NCBI GenBank assembly: GCA_003564655.1
Contig: PXES01000084.1
Location: forward strand, 1-11,000
Origin: Paracoccaceae bacterium
GTDB taxonomy: Bacteria > Pseudomonadota > Alphaproteobacteria > Rhodobacterales > Rhodobacteraceae
Direction of reading: 5' to 3'
DNA length: 11,000 bases
Part shown: positions 8,046 to 11,000 of the stretch, one piece after another
Layout: every line of letters begins with the position of its first letter
How positions within the stretch are numbered: the stretch's first letter is position 1
Made by a program: the position numbers and the translations under genes
Notes under the pieces: generated by a model
Databases searched by the model: none
Told to the model about the DNA's origin: nothing
The model's input: only the letters and a program-made list of their open reading frames with translations

Positions 8046-8076
8046 CGCATCCCGCCTGAATTGCACCTTTGCGGTG

Positions 8077-8105
8077 TTTCTATGCCAAGGCGTGGATCGC
8101 TGCAA
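8077..8105 (-). promoter_or_regulatory. Candidate fabI promoter
   Basis: On the minus strand TTGCAG (8105-8100) is separated by 17 bases from TAGAAA (8082-8077, 4 of 6 to the -10 consensus). It would give a leader of about 25-30 bases containing a small CACC/GGTG hairpin (8064-8076). The match is moderate; I rank it only as plausible. Confidence 0.35.
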
Positions 8106-8164
8106 GCGCGCGGCGCGGTGCTGCCTTGGCGCTGGCGACCGGCGCAGCCCGGCCGTGGCGGGGG

Positions 8165-8192
8165 TTGCGCGGGGTCGCAAAGCTGCTAACAC
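8165..8192 (+). promoter_or_regulatory. Candidate pdxH promoter
   Basis: TTGCGC (8165-8170), 16 bases, then TAACAC (8187-8192), in the 206-base divergent region between fabI and pdxH. Both hexamers are partial matches. The predicted leader would be about 50 bases to the TTG start at 8252. Confidence 0.3.
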
Positions 8193-8251
8193 TCGCGCGC
8201 ACACGGACAGTCACGGGCTGCGCCCAGAGCGGCGCGGCGGGCGAGGGTCAG

Positions 8252-8857
8252 TTGAGCGATCGAGGCGGCATTTTCGCGGGCGCGGACCCGATGGCCATCG
8301 TGCAACGGTGGCTGGACGAGGCCGAGTTGACCGAGCCCAACGACCCCAACGCCATCGCGCTCGCCACGGTCGATGCGGCGGGGATGCCGAATGTCCGTAT
8401 GGTGCTGCTCAAGGAGATCCGACCCGAGGGCTTCGTCTTCTACACGAATTACGAGAGCGCCAAGGCGGGCGAGATCGAGGGCGCGGGCCGTGCGGCCTTT
8501 GTGCTGCACTGGAAATCGCTGCGCCGTCAGGTCCGCGTCCGGGGCGCTATGCGCCGCGTCGAGGGTGCGGAAGCGGATGCCTACTTCGCCTCGCGCTCGC
8601 TGAAAAGCCGTCTGGGGGCGTGGGCATCGCGCCAGTCGCAGCCGCTGGGCGCGCGTGCCGAACTGATCGCCGAGGTGGCCCGCCAGACCGCGCGCCACGG
8701 CACCAATCCGCCGCGCCCGCCCTTCTGGGGCGGCTACTGTCTGGAGCCCGTCGAGATCGAGTTCTGGGCCGATGGCGCGTTCCGTTTGCACGACCGGTTT
8801 CGCTGGCGCCGGTCCGGGCCAGGGGCGGCGTGGGAGATCTGTCGGCTCTCGCCCTGA
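8252..8857 (+). CDS. pdxH: Pyridoxine/pyridoxamine 5'-phosphate oxidase (PdxH)
   Basis: An FMN-dependent oxidase that converts PNP or PMP to pyridoxal 5'-phosphate, the last step of vitamin B6 synthesis and salvage. FMN and substrate contacts are visible in PNVRMVLLKEI, FVFYTNYESAKAGEI and LHWKSLRRQVRVRG. SRLGAWASRQSQPL follows, and the conserved C-terminal block RLHDRFRWRR...W...RLSP ends exactly at the stop. I start at TTG 8252, giving 201 residues beginning (M)SDRGGIFAGADP, which matches the usual family N-terminus, with GAGGG four bases upstream. The next ATG (8291) would remove that conserved stretch. The frame is open further upstream to 8069, but that part is not PdxH-like. Divergent from fabI, with the cold-shock gene 92 bases downstream. 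Confidence 0.93.
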   Translation: MSDRGGIFAGADPMAIVQRWLDEAELTEPNDPNAIALATVDAAGMPNVRMVLLKEIRPEGFVFYTNYESAKAGEIEGAGRAAFVLHWKSLRRQVRVRGAMRRVEGAEADAYFASRSLKSRLGAWASRQSQPLGARAELIAEVARQTARHGTNPPRPPFWGGYCLEPVEIEFWADGAFRLHDRFRWRRSGPGAAWEICRLSP

Positions 8858-8868
8858 GCCTTGGTTCT

Positions 8869-8878
8869 TGTTGCAACA
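8869..8878. promoter_or_regulatory. Perfect dyad TGTTGCAACA before the cold-shock gene
   Basis: A 10-base perfect palindrome, TGTTGCAACA, overlapping a possible -35 element TTGCAA (8871-8876). With CTTGAT (8894-8899) 17 bases further on, it could form the promoter of the cold-shock/DUF192 pair. As an operator it is inference only; no regulator is encoded nearby. Confidence 0.35.
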
Positions 8879-8890
8879 GCGCGCCCTCTG

Positions 8891-8913
8891 TGGCTTGATT
8901 GCACAATCAGCCA
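8891..8913. promoter_or_regulatory. Imperfect inverted repeat over the presumed -10 / leader of the cold-shock gene
   Basis: TGGC-T-TGATTG, two bases, then CAATCAGCCA: ten paired positions with one bulged T. It lies 36 bases ahead of ATG 8950. It could be an operator over the -10 region or, if transcription starts further upstream, a leader hairpin. Cold-shock genes in other bacteria often have structured leaders, but that is analogy, not evidence for this one. Confidence 0.4.
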
Positions 8914-8949
8914 CATTTCGGCTGCAAGAAGAACAAGAAGGGCGTTGCC

Positions 8950-9501
8950 ATGGACGCGGATGTATCCCCCGATGAGGGGCTGGAGGGTGTCGTTAAGTGG
9001 TTCGACTCGACAAAGGGGTTCGGGTTTATCGTTTCGGAAAAGGCACAGTCGGACATCCTGCTGCATGCCAATGCGCTGCGCAATTTCGGGCTGAGTTCGG
9101 TCTGCGACCGCGCGCGGGTGCGATTCACGGTGCAGCAGACGCCGCGCGGGTTGCAGGTGCTGCAGGTGCTTGAGGTATTGCCGCCCGAGGGCGAGACAGC
9201 GCCGGTGGCGGCCGCTGCGGTCGCCCCTGTGCCGCTCGACCCGTCCGTGCCGCTGGAGCCCGCGCGGGTGAAGTGGTTCGACAAGGCGAAGGGCTTCGGG
9301 TTCGCCAACGTCTTCGCCCGGCCCGAGGATGTGTTCGTTCATATCGATACGTTGCGCCGCGCCGGTCTGGCCGAGTTGCAACCCGGCGAGGCGGTGGCGC
9401 TGCGGGTGATCGAGGGCGAGCGCGGGCGGATGGCGGCAGCGATCGCGCCCTGGGAATCGGCACTAGATCAGGCCGAGATGGCCGGCGGGCGGCTGGAGTG
9501 A
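8950..9501 (+). CDS. Double cold-shock-domain protein
   Basis: A 183-residue nucleic-acid-binding protein with two CspA-type OB folds. Domain 1 spans about residues 12-77 (GVVKWFDSTKGFGFIVSE, then DILLHANAL). Domain 2 spans about 106-168 (RVKWFDKAKGFGFANVF, then DVFVHIDTL). They are joined by an Ala/Pro/Val linker (about 81-104). Both RNP1-like KGFGF motifs are intact; the second domain has a canonical RNP2 (DVFVHI), while the first is altered to DILLHA. Likely an RNA chaperone or single-strand binder in the cytoplasm. ATG 8950 has AGAAGGG seven bases upstream; an upstream in-frame start at 8899 adds a basic stretch and is less likely. The stop overlaps the DUF192 start by one base. Confidence 0.92.
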   Translation: MDADVSPDEGLEGVVKWFDSTKGFGFIVSEKAQSDILLHANALRNFGLSSVCDRARVRFTVQQTPRGLQVLQVLEVLPPEGETAPVAAAAVAPVPLDPSVPLEPARVKWFDKAKGFGFANVFARPEDVFVHIDTLRRAGLAELQPGEAVALRVIEGERGRMAAAIAPWESALDQAEMAGGRLE

Positions 9502-9980
9502 TGCGGCGGCGCAACTGGTCCGCGCTGCTTGTGCTGCTGGCGCTGTTGGTGTCGGCGGTACCGGCCCGGGCGTCCTGCGCGCCCGACACGGTGGAGTTGC
9601 GCGGGCCGTGGGGGCAGGCGCGGTTCACGGTCGAGATCGCCGATACGAATGAAAGCCGCGCGCGCGGGCTGATGCATCGCGAGAGCCTGCCGCGCTCGGC
9701 GGGGATGCTGTTCATCTACGATGCGCCGACCGCGCCGTCCTTCTGGATGCGCAACACGCTGATCCCCCTCGACATGCTGTTCATCGACCCCGAGGGCGTG
9801 GTGCGCCGGATCCATCACGAGGCGGTCCCGCTTGACGAGACGCCGATCCCCGGCGGCCCGAATGTGCTGATGGTGCTCGAGATCAATGGCGGGCTGGCGC
9901 GGTCCCTGGGCATCAGCGAGGGCAGCGAGATGCGACATCCGCGGCTGGCGCAGGACACCGCGCGCTGGCCCTGTGGCTGA
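9501..9980 (+). CDS. DUF192 family exported protein
   Basis: A 159-residue protein with a signal peptide: RRR at the N-terminus, hydrophobic SALLVLLALLVSAVP (residues 7-21) and a probable signal peptidase I site after ARA (24). The residue before Cys26 does not fit a lipobox, so a lipoprotein is unlikely. The DUF192 core follows: RARGLMHRESLPRSAGMLF (53-71), FWMRNTLIPLDMLFI (81-95) and the closing GPNVLMVLEINGG. The family is small, periplasmic and of unknown biochemical function. ATG 9501 shares its A with the upstream TGA (TGATG at 9499-9503), indicating coupled translation with the cold-shock gene. The frame is open upstream, but that part is out of frame with, and overlaps, the cold-shock gene. 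Confidence 0.9.
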   Translation: MRRRNWSALLVLLALLVSAVPARASCAPDTVELRGPWGQARFTVEIADTNESRARGLMHRESLPRSAGMLFIYDAPTAPSFWMRNTLIPLDMLFIDPEGVVRRIHHEAVPLDETPIPGGPNVLMVLEINGGLARSLGISEGSEMRHPRLAQDTARWPCG

Positions 9981-10031
9981 TGCGCGGCCGGGGTGTCGCG
10001 GGTGCTGCGTCGGGCGGCGTGCGAAGGGGGC

Positions 10032-10060
10032 TTTTCTCGCCTGCGCATCCTCGCTAAGAG
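10032..10060 (+). promoter_or_regulatory. Possible tRNA-Pro promoter
   Basis: TTTTCT (10032-10037), 17 bases, TAAGAG (10055-10060), followed by a GC-rich stretch GGCG as expected of a stringently controlled discriminator. Both hexamers match poorly; it is listed because the spacing and position fit a tRNA gene starting at 10070. Otherwise 9981-10069 holds nothing I recognise. Confidence 0.25.
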
Positions 10061-10069
10061 GGCGTCAAT

Positions 10070-10146
10070 CGGGGCGTGGCGCAGCCTGGTAGCGCGACGG
10101 TTTTGGGTACCGTAGGTCGTAGGTTCGAATCCTGCCGCCCCGACCA
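10070..10146 (+). tRNA. tRNA-Pro (anticodon UGG)
   Basis: The 77 bases fold as a full cloverleaf. The acceptor stem CGGGGCG pairs with CGCCCCG (10136-10142), with discriminator A and an encoded CCA end (10144-10146). The anticodon stem ACGGT/ACCGT encloses loop TTTGGGT, giving anticodon TGG. The T-arm contains GGTTCGAATCC. The C1-G72 pair is typical of bacterial tRNA-Pro. It reads proline CCN codons, probably all four through a modified U34. Confidence 0.97.
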
Positions 10147-10190
10147 TGTCCTTCCCGTCTTGCCATGCCGCGCCGCTTTCTGGCGGGGGG

Positions 10191-10212
10191 CTGGGGGGCT
10201 GCCGCCCCCCAG
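10191..10212 (+). terminator. Hairpin 1 downstream of tRNA-Pro
   Basis: CTGGGGGGC, loop TGCC, GCCCCCCAG: a perfect 9-bp GC stem 44 bases after the tRNA. A second short stem GGCCC-TGC-GGGCC (10216-10228) follows directly. No T-tract follows either, so a terminator or 3' processing role is inferred from position and stability only. Confidence 0.45.
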
Positions 10213-10240
10213 GCTGGCCCTGCGGGCCGCCACCCCCCGC

Positions 10241-10266
10241 TTCAAGGGGGGCACGCCCCCCTTGAA
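10241..10266 (+). terminator. Hairpin 3: 11-bp perfect inverted repeat
   Basis: TTCAAGGGGGG, loop CACG, CCCCCCTTGAA: an 11-bp perfect stem, third of three hairpins between tRNA-Pro and the convergent GST gene. It is followed by AATCCC, not a T-tract. Its symmetry would allow action on both strands. Confidence 0.5.
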
Positions 10267-10325
10267 AATCCCTGTGGATATTTCTTGCAAAGATGAAAAG
10301 GGGCAAAGTGCCTGTGTCTGCGCGG

Positions 10326-11000
10326 CTATCGCAGCGCGGCGGCGGACTGGTTGAACAGGATGTTGTTGTTGTCGGCGCGATGCTGGCCGCGATTCTGGTC
10401 GGATTTGTGCAGGTCGATGGCGCGCTGAACGGCCGGGCGTTCCTTGATCCGCGCGCGCCAGTCAGCCACGCGGGGAAAGTCGTCGAGCGATGCGCCCAGC
10501 GGTTTGGCGATGAAGGCCCAGGGAAAGGCCAGCATGTCGGCGATGGAATAGGCGCCGAGCAGGTAGTCACGCCCCTCGAGCCGGTTTTCCAGCACGGCGA
10601 GGTTGCGGTCGTATTCGCCCAGGTATCGCTTGTATCCGTAGTCGCGTTCGCCCTCGGGGGCGTAGTTGCGGAAATGGCTGAGCTGCCCGCCCATCGGCCC
10701 CTGATTGCCGACCTGCCAGAAGAGCCACTCCATCATCTCCTTGCGCGCGCGCAGATCACTGGCCGGAGGCGCGAATTGCCCGGTCTTGTCGGCGAGATAG
10801 AGCAGCACCGCGGCGGATTCGAACACTGTGACGGGCGCGTCGCCCCAGCCCGCGCCCGGTGCGTGATCGACGATGGCGGGGATCTTGGCGTTGGGGCTGA
10901 CCTTCAGGAATTCGGGCGCGAACTGGTCGCCCTCGCTCAGCCGCATCAGCACGGCGCGATAGTCGAGGCCCGTCTCCTCGAGCATGATGGCCGCTTTCCA
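10326..11000 (-). CDS. Glutathione S-transferase, Ure2p/YfcG-like (partial, 5' end outside window)
   Basis: The gene runs off the right edge. The visible 224 residues begin WKAAIMLEETGLDY, the first helix of the thioredoxin-like domain, which in this group normally follows a PNGWK motif. The frame is open through the edge, so ATG 10985 is internal and not the start. N-domain landmarks are SPNAKIPAIVD and VFESAAVLLYLADK, the glutathione gamma-glutamyl site with Glu-Ser. The alpha-helical C-domain contains WLFWQVGNQGPMGGQLSHF and YSIADMLAFPWAF. These are typical of Ure2p/YfcG-like bacterial GSTs, some of which have disulfide-reductase rather than transferase activity. Substrate unknown. The active-site residue at the N-terminus is not in the window. 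Stop TAG at 10326; convergent with tRNA-Pro. Confidence 0.92.
   Translation of the reverse strand, partial: WKAAIMLEETGLDYRAVLMRLSEGDQFAPEFLKVSPNAKIPAIVDHAPGAGWGDAPVTVFESAAVLLYLADKTGQFAPPASDLRARKEMMEWLFWQVGNQGPMGGQLSHFRNYAPEGERDYGYKRYLGEYDRNLAVLENRLEGRDYLLGAYSIADMLAFPWAFIAKPLGASLDDFPRVADWRARIKERPAVQRAIDLHKSDQNRGQHRADNNNILFNQSAAALR

Larger units (their letters stand above)
10191..10303 (+). repeat. 3'-end composite repeat, copy 3 (downstream of tRNA-Pro)
   Basis: The G-rich hairpin block is expanded into three hairpins (10191-10266). It is then followed by GGATATTTCTTGCAAAGATG and AAAAGGGG (core 10276-10303). The core shares the order GGATATTT, GCAA-type block, (A)GATGA, GGGG with copies at 69-94 (minus) and 6026-6056. 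It ends 22 bases before the stop of the convergent GST gene. Confidence 0.65.

Noticed and set aside
8069..8251. In-frame N-terminal extension of PdxH
   Set aside because: The extension is Ala/Arg-rich, not PdxH-like, and overlaps the likely fabI promoter; TTG 8252 restores the family N-terminus.
9273..9980. Longer 235-residue version of the DUF192 gene
   Set aside because: Its first 76 residues are out of frame over the cold-shock gene; the signal peptide begins at ATG 9501, which overlaps the cold-shock stop.
10070..10146. tRNA-Pro as a possible integration site
   Set aside because: No integrase, no second copy of the tRNA 3' end and no foreign-looking genes in the window.
9815..10570. 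Minus-strand frame containing AGFEPTTYGTQNRRATRLRHAP across the tRNA
   Set aside because: This peptide is the well-known translation of a tRNA gene in reverse and is a common false protein; the tRNA-Pro cloverleaf explains the sequence. The frame at 10054-10290 is the same artefact.

Overview
The window is GC-rich, densely packed bacterial chromosome. Gene content and protein style point to an alphaproteobacterium of the Rhodobacterales (Rhodobacter/Roseobacter relatives). The pointers are the paired cold-shock-domain protein followed by a DUF192 protein, the pepA-holC pair, the short Rhodobacterales-type CMP kinase and a GC-rich repeat at gene ends. This placement is inference from protein resemblance, not from a search.

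Layout. Positions 1-153 hold no convincing gene but carry a copy of an intergenic repeat. From about 5270 leftwards everything lies on the minus strand. In transcription order these are a MipA/OmpV-type outer-membrane protein (5263-4496), leucyl aminopeptidase PepA (4416-2953), DNA polymerase III chi subunit HolC (2953-2483, overlapping pepA by one base), a 224-base gap, a DoxX-family membrane protein (2258-1860), an atypical SDR/epimerase (1817-966) and tRNA pseudouridine synthase TruA (924-154). A strong-looking sigma-70 promoter drives the mipA-like gene. Cytidylate kinase (5377-5973, plus) is divergent from it. Convergent with cmk is a tight minus-strand run: fabI (8045-7224), a LysE-family exporter (7219-6557) and xanthine phosphoribosyltransferase (6560-6057). 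pdxH (8252-8857, plus, probable TTG start) is divergent from fabI. It is followed by the double cold-shock protein (8950-9501), the DUF192 protein (9501-9980) and tRNA-Pro(UGG) (10070-10146). The window closes with a Ure2p/YfcG-like glutathione S-transferase on the minus strand, cut by the right edge.

Functionally this is housekeeping: tRNA modification and supply, nucleotide kinase and salvage, fatty-acid elongation, vitamin B6 synthesis, peptide turnover and replication clamp-loader contact. Accessory envelope, export and redox proteins complete it. I see no phage, IS, toxin-antitoxin, CRISPR or defence genes, and no convincing undescribed multi-gene system. The most interesting non-gene signal is a composite repeat found three times at gene 3' ends: a G-rich hairpin, then C-run, GGATATTT, a purine-rich ATGA block and GGGG. 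The copy after tRNA-Pro is elaborated into three consecutive hairpins. Second is a pair of dyads over the presumed promoter of the cold-shock gene.
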